Below, piece by piece: positions 1 through 8,703 of a stretch of 64,000 bases of DNA (position 1 is the first letter of the stretch; the number at the start of each line of letters is the position of its first letter). Origin of the DNA: Larkinella sp. C7. Its GTDB lineage: Bacteria; Bacteroidota; Bacteroidia; Cytophagales; Spirosomataceae. The stretch is taken from the NCBI RefSeq assembly GCF_006149005.1, contig NZ_VBSL01000002.1, forward strand, positions 1 to 64,000. Reading direction: 5' to 3'. A program made the position numbers and the translations under genes. The notes beneath the pieces are model-generated. The model was not told the origin of the DNA. It saw nothing but the letters and a program-made list of their open reading frames with translations, and did not search any database.

Positions 1-1
1 C

Positions 2-778
2 ATCATGGCCCACGAAGTGGCGCACCAGTGGTGGGGCCTTTTTCTATCACCCGCAGCGGTCGAAGGCGCCGGTGTACTCGTCGAAAGCCTGGCGACTTAC
101 TCGGCGATGCAGGTGGTGGAAAAAACACTGGGTTATGAGCACCTGCTGAGGTATTTATCCCAGATGCGACTGGAGTACGAAGTGCCGCGCTCCCGGGCGG
201 CTCCACCCCTGCTGCGCGCCAACAACCAGTTCATGAATTACCGCAAGGGACCCTTCGCGCTGTACGCGCTGAGAAAGTACATTGGAAAGGATCGGGTCAA
301 TGATGCGCTCCGGCGGATGCTTCGCGATTATTCGCCCAGTCCGCCCTTGCCAACGACGCTCGATTTCTACCGGGAGTTGCAGTCAGTAACACCCGATTCC
401 TTACAAACACTGCTGCATGATCTCTTTGCGGCAAACACCTTTTGGGAACTGGAGACCCAAACAGCCACTGCCAAACAACTCAAGGAGGGTACCTGGCAAG
501 TAATCCTGGAAGTGGAAGCTCGGAAGATGACCGTCGACAGCATCGGCAAGGAAACCAACGTTCTAATGAAGGATTGGATAGAAATTGGCGTTTACGCACC
601 ACCTGTCAAAGGCCAGAGATCGGAAAAAGTTCTCTACCTTCGAAAGCATCGAATTGGCACTGGTAAGCAGACCATCATTCTCACGGTTCCAGAAAAGCCC
701 GGGCGTTCCGGCATTGATCCGAATCACCTGCTGATTGATTTGAACCTAGAGAATAACGTCAGCAAGGTGTCGATCTAA
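2..778 (+). CDS. M1-family metallopeptidase, C-terminal part (5' end outside window)
   Basis: The frame is open to the left edge, so only the C-terminal part of the gene is present. Near the edge it shows the zinc motif HEVAH followed by QWWG, and a Glu (VES) 20 residues after the second His. This is the HEXXH plus distal Glu arrangement of M1 (gluzincin) aminopeptidases. The spacing and the EGAGVLVESLA stretch resemble the version that Bacteroidota fuse behind ABC-2 permease segments, so the missing N-terminus may be a membrane permease; that is inference. The rest is a helical M1-like C-terminal region. It is the last gene of normal chromosome character before the accessory stretch. The family is certain, the substrate unknown. 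Confidence 0.8.
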   Translation: MMAHEVAHQWWGLFLSPAAVEGAGVLVESLATYSAMQVVEKTLGYEHLLRYLSQMRLEYEVPRSRAAPPLLRANNQFMNYRKGPFALYALRKYIGKDRVNDALRRMLRDYSPSPPLPTTLDFYRELQSVTPDSLQTLLHDLFAANTFWELETQTATAKQLKEGTWQVILEVEARKMTVDSIGKETNVLMKDWIEIGVYAPPVKGQRSEKVLYLRKHRIGTGKQTIILTVPEKPGRSGIDPNHLLIDLNLENNVSKVSI

Positions 779-876
779 AGTCAAAATGAAGTGGACTTGT
801 CGGACGAATAAGGCAAGACATTGTACCGATCGATAAAAAGCTCGATCACATAACTAGGATTCTTTACGGTGGACAT

Positions 877-2664
877 TTAGAATTTAAGACCTGGATACAT
901 TTGCTTATACTGTTCCTTGAGTTCAGGAGTCAACTTAGTTACAAAGTCTGCCTGTTTCCGGGCATAGTCGTCGTTCGAATCAGGGGTTGGTTGCGCCAAT
1001 ATACGGTTGGCATTATTCAGCGTATTCTGAATAATTATCTTCTGGTTTTTAACGGATTCTTTTGCCAGATCAATCTGGCTTTGTTGGAGTTGCTGAAACG
1101 TAGAATTCGGGCCGTAAGCCTGGTTATACATTTGACGATCATGAATATTTTGCATTCCACCCGCGATGAGCCCCAGTCCGGCCACCTGCCGCCCTTGCTC
1201 CCGTTGCAAATCATTGCCGTACAGGGTTCGGGAAATTTCCAGGTCTTGATTGGCCATACTCCCGTACTGGGCAAAGTTTTGGTTTCGCCGTGCCGCATCG
1301 GCTGCGGCCAACACAGACTGCTGACCGGCCTGCTGACTGCCCAGGTTATTCAATCCCGCGAGCACAACGCCCGGGTTGGCACCGCCCCCGACACTTTGCG
1401 TTAAAGCCCGCACACCTGCGCCATAATTACCGGCAATGTTCTGATTGGCCAGCGCCATTTCTTCGGATGACAGCCCCTGATTCTTTCTGGCCTCCACGGC
1501 GCGCTGCCAACTGGTAAATAGGGTCGATGGCTGCCAGTTTGAAACCGGTTTTCTGGCAATAGCTGCCCCGGTAATAATGCGGCTAATATCCATCATGGTA
1601 CCTAATCCAATGCCGGGTGTCGATGATGAAGACGAGGACGTTCCCGCTACCGGCGTAATTGCCCAGTTTGGTATCTGCGGTTTTCCCATTGTAAACATAT
1701 TGCCAGCCTGAACCTCCTTCCCGCCCACGCGCCGGGTGGTAATCTCACTCATTGGAGCCGCAGGCACATACGGCTCTGGCCTTAACCGAAGTACCTGGCC
1801 CGGTTCGATCAAATTCGGATTGGCAATTAGACTACGGTTGTAATTGAGCATCTCGGGCCGCGTTGTTCCCGTCATCTTTTCAATGCCTGACACTGTATCT
1901 CCCTGTTTCACCGTATACGTATCACCTACATACCGTGCAAGTGGCGTGGGCGACGCCGAAGCCCGACGGGAGACCTGTGGAATGGTGGTTCTGCCACCGG
2001 TTAAATTGCCACTTCCGGAAGTATCGGTTGGAGGTGGCGGAGAGATGCTCGCCGGACTTGAATTAGAAGAAACCGGTGCAGGGGAATTTGCCGCATTTAA
2101 CGCCCAGTTCAACACCCGGCCATTGGTCAACCAGGTCGAATACCCACTTTGCAGGGGAGTCTGTACGCCAGACGAACGTAGATGCTGAATCTGATCCCTG
2201 TAGAAAGATTCCTCCGGGCTACCTGATTTAGCGGTCCGCAATAGCTCTTCAATTTCCGCAAGCTGGTTGCCTTGATCGATCCCCGGCGTAGGAGCCGGTG
2301 GCAAAATACCCACCGCTCGCATCTGCGGAATAAAGTCGGAGGTGCGAGCCGTTTTTTTTGGTTCGACCGGCCCAATGTCGGCAAACCGGGCAAGATCCAT
2401 CATCCAATGTAGTCCGGGCATTGGATACACTTCACCACCCCGGGCAAAACGCTGGGGGGCAGGGTCCGGCTGGGAGGTCTTCATGGGTTGTTGGGAGATT
2501 GCCGGATTTGTACCACGGCTCCCAAGCAAACTAATCTCCTGATAAATGGCCCACTTTTCTTCCCGCTCCTCTTGTGTTTCAGTCGGTATACTTCGCAACT
2601 CCTTCAGGCGTTTTTGAAGCTGTTGAACTCTGGACAAGTCGGGCGTATTTCCCGTGTTAAGCAT
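877..2664 (-). CDS. Phage-like 595-aa protein with a central LysM domain
   Basis: The N-terminus is a short coiled-coil-like segment (residues 5-45), then an FARGGEVYPMPG stretch of the kind often seen in phage tail or virion proteins. A Ser/Pro-rich linker (about 195-240) leads to one LysM repeat (about 249-296, YTVKQGDTVSGIEKMTG ... NLIEPGQVLRL), which binds peptidoglycan. The C-terminal 200 residues are rich in Ala, Gln and Asn (ALTQSVGGGANPG, LAAADAARRNQNFAQYGS) and look like internal virion or pilot-type proteins of Bacteroidota phages. No signal peptide or catalytic motif is visible. No capsid, portal or terminase gene lies nearby, so it seems to be an orphan from a phage-like element. 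The LysM call is firm; the virion role is a guess. Confidence 0.55.
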   Translation of the reverse strand: MLNTGNTPDLSRVQQLQKRLKELRSIPTETQEEREEKWAIYQEISLLGSRGTNPAISQQPMKTSQPDPAPQRFARGGEVYPMPGLHWMMDLARFADIGPVEPKKTARTSDFIPQMRAVGILPPAPTPGIDQGNQLAEIEELLRTAKSGSPEESFYRDQIQHLRSSGVQTPLQSGYSTWLTNGRVLNWALNAANSPAPVSSNSSPASISPPPPTDTSGSGNLTGGRTTIPQVSRRASASPTPLARYVGDTYTVKQGDTVSGIEKMTGTTRPEMLNYNRSLIANPNLIEPGQVLRLRPEPYVPAAPMSEITTRRVGGKEVQAGNMFTMGKPQIPNWAITPVAGTSSSSSSTPGIGLGTMMDISRIITGAAIARKPVSNWQPSTLFTSWQRAVEARKNQGLSSEEMALANQNIAGNYGAGVRALTQSVGGGANPGVVLAGLNNLGSQQAGQQSVLAAADAARRNQNFAQYGSMANQDLEISRTLYGNDLQREQGRQVAGLGLIAGGMQNIHDRQMYNQAYGPNSTFQQLQQSQIDLAKESVKNQKIIIQNTLNNANRILAQPTPDSNDDYARKQADFVTKLTPELKEQYKQMYPGLKF

Positions 2665-2715
2665 GTTCTTTGTTGTTTATCTCGGTTGTTCAGGCCGACT
2701 AAGCTCATTTGCAAA

Positions 2716-2743
2716 ACACTCAACTAACAATGTGATTGAGTGT
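2716..2743. repeat. 8-bp inverted repeat upstream of the LysM gene
   Basis: Arms ACACTCAA (2716-2723) and TTGAGTGT (2736-2743) are perfect complements 12 bp apart. They lie 52 bp upstream of the start of the 595-aa protein, so an operator is possible. Nothing else is seen between 2665 and 2844. Confidence 0.4.
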
Positions 2744-2844
2744 ATTTGTTACATATAACGTGGGGTTATCGATTGAGAATAAGCAGGCAACTGTATCAGA
2801 ACCGAATACCTTAACATATCCTTTTGATTAGCCTTTTGAAATAA

Positions 2845-3126
2845 TTAGAAGGCCCCCAGCACTATTAACCTTAATTGCTGGGCAAATTCATAGGTCACCT
2901 TAAAGCGATAATAAGTCCGACCATCTTCCAATAACTTGCATTCTCCTTCGCTAATCTCCTTTTGGAAGTGGGGAAGCACCTTGTTACAAAAAATCTCAAC
3001 GGACTTGGGAGGTAACCTAAGCCTACACACGTAGACGTTTTGGCCGTTTAAGGTATCTGGAAATAGGAAAGTCTCTGTTACGAGTGGTTCCATGATGAAG
3101 TGTTGATTAATTGTTTTTCTATTCAT
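2845..3126 (-). CDS. Hypothetical 93-aa protein
   Basis: I do not recognise this small protein. It has alternating hydrophobic stretches (NVYVCRLRLPPKSVEIF, YYRFKVTYEFAQQLRLIVLGAF) suggesting a beta-rich soluble fold. No signal peptide or metal motif is visible. Its start overlaps the end of the next upstream gene (3119-3316) by 8 bp on the same strand, which supports translational coupling. Confidence 0.5.
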   Translation of the reverse strand: MNRKTINQHFIMEPLVTETFLFPDTLNGQNVYVCRLRLPPKSVEIFCNKVLPHFQKEISEGECKLLEDGRTYYRFKVTYEFAQQLRLIVLGAF

Positions 3127-3316
3127 GATACGAAGGCGGCTTTCTAAAGAGAATTAGTTTGCCGCTGGTATAATCAAAAGCGAATTTTATTTGTCCAACC
3201 TGTATACTCCCAGCCCAAGCAGCTAGACTCAGGATCGCGCGGCTCGTTAGAGCCCATGAAGGAATCTGTATAGGTTGAATTGTCTTCGATGTTGATGCAT
3301 TCATAAAAATAATCAA
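3119..3316 (-). CDS. Hypothetical 65-aa protein
   Basis: This is a short ORF with no recognised domain. It lies between the RepL-like gene (26 bp upstream) and the 93-aa gene, whose start it overlaps. The middle (ALTSRAILSLAAWAGSIQVG) is hydrophobic enough for a single membrane segment, but this is weak. Support comes mainly from the tight operon-like packing. Confidence 0.4.
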   Translation of the reverse strand: MIIFMNASTSKTIQPIQIPSWALTSRAILSLAAWAGSIQVGQIKFAFDYTSGKLILFRKPPSYHE

Positions 3317-3342
3317 TTTCCCGGCCTAGCAGTCGCCGAGGA

Positions 3343-3669
3343 TTAGAAAGTAATGGTCGAAACCCGGAAGATCCCGGGATTTACTTTGTAAGTTTTGCCT
3401 TTCTTTTTCTGCACGAAATCCACTCTCTTTAATTCATTCAATCCTCTTCTCGTTTGACGTGTTGACCGTCTTAATTCGGCCGCAAGCTCAATTGTGGAGG
3501 ACTGAACACAGTTATCATCCTGTAATTTTTCGCCGAAAACGAATAGGATTTTCAGTGCGACACTTTCCAACGTTTTGATCACCGACAGATTATATACTGT
3601 TGGCTCGTAAATAACGATTCGGCGCTCGAATTTCGAGATTTCGCCTGTTTTCCAGTCAGATTTTGACAT
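3343..3669 (-). CDS. RepL-like winged-helix replication/maintenance protein
   Basis: The 108-aa protein has a winged-helix pattern. A first helix region (TLESVALKILFVFGEKL) is followed by the HTH segment STIELAAELRRSTRQTRRGLNELKRVDFVQKK and a final YKVNPGIF motif. The ending 'YrlNPxxF' after a MarR-like HTH is typical of the RepL family of plasmid replication or maintenance proteins in Firmicutes and Bacteroidota. It is the first gene of a minus-strand run (3669 to 877), and its upstream DNA carries a perfect inverted repeat and several GTATA/TATAC half-sites that could be its own binding sites. It could also be a simple transcription regulator. Confidence 0.5.
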   Translation of the reverse strand: MSKSDWKTGEISKFERRIVIYEPTVYNLSVIKTLESVALKILFVFGEKLQDDNCVQSSTIELAAELRRSTRQTRRGLNELKRVDFVQKKKGKTYKVNPGIFRVSTITF

Positions 3670-3675
3670 AAGCGG

Positions 3676-4010
3676 ACTGTATATGACTCTTATACAGTGT
3701 GATTTTCTGTAATTGGCCTGTAGAACCCCTGAATGTGAAGATAATCACCAAGTTAAGTATTTTAACGCGATTTTGCAAACATTTGTTCTCGAAAATTGCG
3801 GGGGTGCGGCAGACGACCGTTGGTCGAACGGCGTCTTTGTAACGATCTAACAGAAAGATGGATACGGTAACTGTATAGCTAATCCAGAGAATTCGGAAGT
3901 TTCCTAACGTATACCAATATACGCTGTATGTAAACAGAAATAAATTGCTGTAGAACTCAGATCATAAAATGAGACATTTCTATCACTAGAATTATACAAA
4001 CGTATATCAG
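3676..4010. promoter_or_regulatory. Cluster of GTATA/TATAC palindromes upstream of RepL-like gene
   Basis: ACTGTATA (3676-3683) and TATACAGT (3691-3698) form a perfect 8-bp inverted repeat 7 bp upstream of the RepL-like start. A second pair, CGTATA (3908-3913) and TATACG (3918-3923), follows, and GTATA/TATAC words recur near 3925 and 3995-4012. This AT-rich gap of about 420 bp between 3670 and 4088 has no convincing ORF. It may hold an autoregulatory operator or a plasmid-type origin; the sequence shows only the repeats. Confidence 0.4.
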
Positions 4011-4088
4011 ATATAAAACTGCAAGGGTGAAGGTCAAAGAGAACCGGGCTGGGAAAAAACAGGGTCGGGGTGGTTATTGGGTAGGCTG

Positions 4089-4553
4089 TTAGATGTGATT
4101 CAATTTCTGAAGCGCCAACGTCAGAATCGTTCTTATTTTCTCTTCCTGGTCGGGAGTCATTTTGCTTTTCCGGTTACCCGCTACATTCAAAATCTGTACA
4201 CCATGGTTTACAATAAAAGCCTCCAGTGCTGGGGCGGTGGGATTCAAGATATACGGCACTCCTGCCTTTGTGCAGCAATTGATTGTTAATTCGGTTCCGT
4301 TCGTTGGAGATCCGAAGATGACGGTCGCATCGGATTCGACAACATTACGACGTGTGCGGGGTGGATACTTACTACTCGAGTCTTCAACCAATCCAAAGCC
4401 CGCCAGCCATGGTGCGGGGCCATTTTCTGTAAGGTATCCTTTCGGAGCTACGCCACCGGTTTTAATTCCCAGATTTCGAGCTACGGTCAGGGCGAGTTGA
4501 TCAACACCCGTCTGGCCGCCTGAAATCACTTTTTCAATTCGGTAGCCAAGCAT
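4089..4553 (-). CDS. SLOG/YpsA-like putative molybdenum-cofactor carrier protein
   Basis: The 154-aa protein opens with IEKVISGGQTGVDQLAL, the glycine-rich nucleotide-binding loop of Rossmann-like SLOG proteins. It goes on with APKGYLTENGPAP, TRRNVVESDATVIFG and GTELT, the pattern of the Pfam family of putative molybdenum carriers (related to the YpsA/TDP-type SLOG domain). Members are predicted to bind a nucleotide-linked ligand in the cytosol. The length matches the family. It stands alone here, with no Mo-cofactor gene nearby. SLOG domains also occur in conflict systems, so an accessory role is possible. Confidence 0.75.
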   Translation of the reverse strand: MLGYRIEKVISGGQTGVDQLALTVARNLGIKTGGVAPKGYLTENGPAPWLAGFGLVEDSSSKYPPRTRRNVVESDATVIFGSPTNGTELTINCCTKAGVPYILNPTAPALEAFIVNHGVQILNVAGNRKSKMTPDQEEKIRTILTLALQKLNHI

Positions 4554-5542
4554 TTTTTTTGTTTTGGGGAAGATTGAACTACATGAAAATAGCGAAAAAT
4601 CTTGAGATTTCCAACAGGAATGAGGTTGAAAACGGATAAAAAGCCTCTTAAAATAATGGCTTCATTTTTAAAACTGGGTACCTGGCGCTTTTTCAGATTG
4701 GCAGCTATTTTTCCCCTACCCCCCGGGGGTCTGGGATTTGGCCGGGGAAAAAGATGTTATGCTCCGTAAAAATCGCCTGGAAGATCGTTCACGGGTTGAA
4801 TACCTTTGACATCAGACAGATCATGATATTAAGGGTCTGTTAAATGTGGGTAATACCCACATTATAAAAACACAACGCGGGAAAGGAATAATACAAGGAA
4901 ATGTTCCGTTTTACATTCGTAGTTCAGCATGCATGACTACCGGACAAATTGTCCTTTACTCCAAAGGGCGACAACAAGCCTTCTAAATTTGCAATTTGAC
5001 TCTTGGAAAAAAACACTGGAATTTTCGGTGCGTTTTAAATGTACGCCAGAATTACTTTTACGTGGTAACGGCTTGTACTTTTTAAATGCAGTCCAGGATT
5101 GCATTTAAAAACGAAAATGGGCCGGGACTTTTACGACCCTTTCCCGAGTTAGTTTTACTGAACCAAACCTCTGTTGCCATCTCCCTTTTAAAAGTGTTTC
5201 TGGCACACATTTAAAAGGGAGTGAGAATCCCTTTTAGAAAATGGTCACACGAGCGTCGGTGGGGACTGTGGGTCGGGGGTGCCGGGGCTCACGGTACTTT
5301 TTTCCTCTACCCCCCGGGGGTTTGGCCAAATGAATGCCAATAAAGGATTCCTTACTTTTGGTTTGGCGGGGTAATTGGCGGCTTTAACATTTGAAAATCC
5401 TCCACGGTTGCGGGGGCCAGCGATCGGCGGGGCGGGGATCGGCTGGGTCAGGAGGCAGTGGGTGGTTAATTTAACTTACCGATTGATGAATAAGTATCTT
5501 TGCCTACCCATTTCCTTCTCTTGCTGCCTAAACCCTTCTTCC
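4554..5542. other. Gene-free stretch with three strong hairpins and a 15-bp G/C repeat pair
   Basis: No convincing ORF is present. Three perfect inverted repeats occur: 9-bp arms at 4843-4851/4855-4863 with a 3-bp loop; 11-bp arms at 5080-5090/5100-5110 with a 9-bp loop; and 12-bp arms at 5181-5192/5210-5221. The word CTACCCCCCGGGGGT appears in direct orientation at 4716-4730 and 5307-5321, each after a T-rich tract, so it brackets all three hairpins. It may be a non-autonomous element or a structured RNA locus; no function is assigned. Confidence 0.5.
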
Positions 5543-6667
5543 ATGAAACTCATTGTTTACCTACTAGCCAGCCTGCTGTTGGCCGGTTTTTCAACCCTAC
5601 CTGAGCTTTCGTTCTTTCCAATTTCGAACACCTCGGCTATGGTAGGTAGGGTGGCTTCGGAGCCAAAAGCACAGATTGATACGCAGTACACCCATTTTTT
5701 TACACGTTATGCTACCTGGAATGGTGGCGATGGAGTTTATTCAACTCCTCTTCCTGACGGTCGAATTGTATGGACATTCGGCGATTCATTCCTGGGTCTT
5801 GTGAAACTAGACCGGACCCGCTTACCCAACCAGAACGTTATGGTTCGCAACTCCATGATGATTCAAACTGTCGAAACATTCGACGGGTTCAAGACACTGA
5901 ATAAAGGGGCCAATACCACCAATGCGGGTCAAACCTACTTTAACCATGCGAAGCAGCCAGGTGGCAAAGACTGGTACTGGCCGTTAGATGCCACGGTTTA
6001 CGACCGGAAACTTCAAGTCCTGCTGAGCCACGTCCAAAAAACAGGATCAGGCTCCTGGGATTTTAAGAATGCCTCGATCGATATTGCCATCTGTTCGGCC
6101 TCGACGGGAGCCATTGAAAAAATTATTGTCAACAAATATCAGGGGCAGTGGGGATATGGTGGGGCCGTCTGTGAAGCGTCAGATGGTTTCACCTACATTT
6201 ATGGCGTTATACATGGAAACCTCACGACGAACGTTGTTGTCGCCCGCGCTCCGAAAGGTGATCTGACGGCGACATGGCAATTCTGGAACGGCAGTCAGTG
6301 GGGAAGCCAGCCGAAAGACTTTTCGGTCTACAAAGATGCCTCTGATCAGTTCAGCGTGTTTCGATACGGTGCTAAGTATTATCTCTTTACGCAGGAAATC
6401 ATTTTCGGCCGACGGCTGTTTCTGTCGGAGTCGAGCAGGCCGATAGGGCCATGGACTGCAAAGCGTCTCCTCTACACTGTTCCCCCAGAACATAGCACGG
6501 ACAAAGTTTTCACCTACAATGCCCTGGTTCATCCAGAACTGTCGAGAAATGGGGATTTGATGATTTCGTATTGTGTCAACACTACCAATTTTGACGACCT
6601 TTTCAACATTCCGGGTAGTGCGGATCTCTATCGACCCTACTTCATTCGGGTGACGAACTGGCAATAA
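5543..6667 (+). CDS. Secreted DUF5005/DUF4185-like five-bladed propeller protein
   Basis: I chose the ATG at 5543 because it starts a clear signal peptide (MKLIVYLLASLLLAGF); the frame is open further upstream but that part is not protein-like. The 374-aa product has the features of glycosidase-like propeller proteins: YATWNGGDGVYSTPLPDGR, WTFGDSFLG near the N-terminus, then MVRNSMMIQT, WYWPLDATV, a central GGAVCEASDGFTYIYG and a late FTYNALVHPELSRNGDLMISYC. DUF4185/DUF5005 proteins are predicted carbohydrate-active exoenzymes. It is likely periplasmic or exported. It stands alone with no sugar-uptake genes nearby. Family likely, substrate unknown. Confidence 0.6.
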   Translation: MKLIVYLLASLLLAGFSTLPELSFFPISNTSAMVGRVASEPKAQIDTQYTHFFTRYATWNGGDGVYSTPLPDGRIVWTFGDSFLGLVKLDRTRLPNQNVMVRNSMMIQTVETFDGFKTLNKGANTTNAGQTYFNHAKQPGGKDWYWPLDATVYDRKLQVLLSHVQKTGSGSWDFKNASIDIAICSASTGAIEKIIVNKYQGQWGYGGAVCEASDGFTYIYGVIHGNLTTNVVVARAPKGDLTATWQFWNGSQWGSQPKDFSVYKDASDQFSVFRYGAKYYLFTQEIIFGRRLFLSESSRPIGPWTAKRLLYTVPPEHSTDKVFTYNALVHPELSRNGDLMISYCVNTTNFDDLFNIPGSADLYRPYFIRVTNWQ

Positions 6668-6714
6668 ATCGGGCTGCCTTTTCAAGCAAGGAGGCATTCA
6701 AAAAACTCAGTTCT

Positions 6715-7020
6715 TTATACCAGAATTTCGTCGACTGGTACGCTTCCGGCTTCGGCTTTCACCAGTGCAATAAACTGGTCACACAATTCACTCAAATCGG
6801 TTGGGAGCTCATTGTTGGTGCTTCGGACTCCGCCAGGTATTTTAACGATAATTCGCCCACCCACCTCTTCCAGCAAAATAAGGAGGCCTGGAAAAACAAC
6901 TGTAACTTCCCCGGCACTATTTTGGTCAAGGCTTTGAATTAAACGGCAGGCCGGACCAAACTCAAAGCCATGCTCGAGCTGATAGTGCAATTTGCTGTAA
7001 ATTTTATTCATCACCTCCAT
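6715..7020 (-). CDS. Hypothetical 101-aa protein
   Basis: No domain is recognised. The protein is acidic, with a beta-rich centre (AGEVTVVFPGLLILLEEVGGRIIVKIPGG) and a helical C-terminus (LCDQFIALVKAEAG). It is convergent with the propeller gene. An in-frame Met four codons in (MNKIYSK) is an alternative start. Confidence 0.45.
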   Translation of the reverse strand: MEVMNKIYSKLHYQLEHGFEFGPACRLIQSLDQNSAGEVTVVFPGLLILLEEVGGRIIVKIPGGVRSTNNELPTDLSELCDQFIALVKAEAGSVPVDEILV

Positions 7021-7475
7021 CTTTCCATTCTCGATTTGGTCGGCAATTTACTGATTCGCCAGGAACATCCAACTGATTGTTGGATCCCTCATCGGATTCT
7101 CACGACGTCAATTTTTCTGACGTTGTCAAAGCCTGAAAGAACCTTGAAAGTCAAGACCCAATTAACCACATTTACGAGGTAAGTCTGTCTTACCTCAGCA
7201 GGTTCCGTCTATGCCAAATGGATGGAAATTATTTAGCCCCAAATATTAACGGAGAGCCTTGATCTCATTTTTAACTTAGACTTGCCTATTTTAAACGGGA
7301 TCGTTCAACAGAGGGGCTATTTTGGCTGATTACGCCCAGTTGTTTTTATTGGGATTCAAAATCCCTTTTAGATTTGGTGCCAACAGACAGATCGCGCGTC
7401 AGTTCAATTATAGGTTAAACAGTCATTGGCATTTATGCTAAAACCTGAAAGTGGTATCTTGTTGAAAAAAACGGA
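7021..7475. other. Gene-free gap with a perfect 8-bp hairpin
   Basis: GAGGTAAG (7176-7183) and CTTACCTC (7189-7196) form a perfect stem with a 5-nt loop, and ACGTCA/TGACGT (7105-7110/7118-7123) is a shorter pair. They may be operators or transcript structures. I see no gene here. Confidence 0.35.
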
Positions 7476-7742
7476 ATGAGAGAGCAATACAGTTTGGTTA
7501 AATTCCTGGTGACAACGCCCGACAACCGGGTTGAACACTGGACCGTTCCGGTTGTGTTTTATGACATACCTCCGCCATCGGTATTGGACGTTATGGAATT
7601 CCGGCATCCCGATCATTTGTTTAAAGTGATTGATATGCTGGATTCAACCCCAGAACAACACAAGGAAGTTGCTCAGAAAGGTGGCAAGCGGGCCATTACG
7701 TACGACGAAATTGTAGCAGTGGATCGGCTGAAGCCAGATTAG
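7476..7742 (+). CDS. Hypothetical 88-aa protein
   Basis: This is a small soluble protein with no recognised domain. It contains VEHWTVPVVFYDIPPPSVLDVMEF and ends in a charged helix. Codon use looks like that of the neighbours. It stands alone between inverted-repeat-bearing gaps. Confidence 0.4.
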   Translation: MREQYSLVKFLVTTPDNRVEHWTVPVVFYDIPPPSVLDVMEFRHPDHLFKVIDMLDSTPEQHKEVAQKGGKRAITYDEIVAVDRLKPD

Positions 7743-7994
7743 CCCCCGTCTTGTTTTAGCTATGGTTGCTGATGACAGAGTTTTGAAACCACTTGCGCGA
7801 TTTTGAGAAGGATTAAGAGTAACGAAAGGTATTTTTCGGCGTTCCGGCTTCCTTTTGGTTCTTCATCTTCCCGGGCGTCGTGTATGCCCAAACGTAGGAA
7901 CGGTCAATAGGTGGACGGGTCAATAGCTGTGCCGTATAACAGATACCAAAAACGCCGTAACAGACGTTCGTTATTAAGACTGATTCACAACGTT

Positions 7995-8288
7995 ATGAAT
8001 ATAAAATACGCCTACGCCGTCATCAACCAAGCCAGTGGCGGAACCTACGAGTCCAATTCGGCCCTTACGGCGTACCGGATATTAAGCGCAATTGAGCGTG
8101 AGTATACCGAGGGAAGCGAAACCGTTGCCTACAAAGCGGTGCTTCGTCAACTTGATGGGGTGCACAGACTACAAGCGCAGTTGGAAATCGAAAACGGTAA
8201 GGTTGTCAAAGCAAACGTAGAGCCCGAGTTCAAGGAGCAGGTTGAAAAGAAGAGACAGGAAGAGAAAGAAACTGGGGAGGATCAGTAA
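7995..8288 (+). CDS. Hypothetical 97-aa protein with charged C-terminus
   Basis: The ATG at 7995 (MNIKYAYAVINQASGG) is preferred because the upstream in-frame extension is basic and unlike a protein start. The body contains a helix-rich region (ALTAYRILSAIEREYTEGSETVAYKAVLRQLDG) and ends in a Lys/Glu-rich tail (EKKRQEEKETGEDQ). No family is recognised. Confidence 0.4.
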   Translation: MNIKYAYAVINQASGGTYESNSALTAYRILSAIEREYTEGSETVAYKAVLRQLDGVHRLQAQLEIENGKVVKANVEPEFKEQVEKKRQEEKETGEDQ

Positions 8289-8586
8289 GCCCGATCGCGC
8301 GCGTTTTTTGTTGGTTTTCCGCCGTGCAGTCACCAACCAGGACCGCAATTCCTTTTAATCGGGAATCGCCTGGGGTCTTAACTGCAAAACCTTTTTAAAC
8401 CAACCAGACCAATCCCAGCCACTTGGCTCCTCCGGATTATTGGGTAATAGAGAAGTTATTAATTCTTCTTCGTTGTTTTTTTTCAAAAAAGCCAAAAACG
8501 GCAGCAAGACGGTTTGGTTTTTTTTGTTTTCTTCAATTAGGTTTTATTCGTCTAAGTATTATATAAAAAAGAAAGTTATAAATCAG

Positions 8587-8694
8587 GCAACGCGTTGCAT
8601 GAAATCGGGTAATACATTACTGGGTTTCAGGCAACCGCTACCTGGTTTCAATATACCTTATAGGGATACCTGATTTCAAGTAACCCATCGCGCG
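8587..8694. repeat. Cluster of short palindromes (possible origin or operator array)
   Basis: The 12-bp perfect palindrome GCAACGCGTTGC (8587-8598) is followed by a GTAAT/ATTAC pair inside TGAAA/TTTCA arms, and by repeated TGGTTTCA / TGATTTCA / TGGGTTTCA words in the next 90 bp. It sits just beyond the 3' end of the replication-like HTH gene. Iteron-like or structured DNA is possible. The rest of the gap 8289-8703 is AT-rich and shows no gene I trust. Confidence 0.4.
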
Positions 8695-8703
8695 CATAAT
8701 TGA

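Noticed and set aside
877..3669. Integrated Microviridae-type phage
   Set aside because: No capsid or rolling-circle Rep gene is present; only a LysM/virion-like protein and a RepL-like protein are seen.
5375..5542. Upstream extension of the propeller gene
   Set aside because: It has no signal peptide and is not conserved-looking; the signal peptide starts at 5543.
8440..8673. 77-aa plus-strand ORF rich in Phe, Lys and Ser
   Set aside because: It is low-complexity, covers the palindrome cluster and has no protein-like composition.
8587..8694. CRISPR array
   Set aside because: The repeats are short, unequal and not regularly spaced; no Cas gene is in the window.
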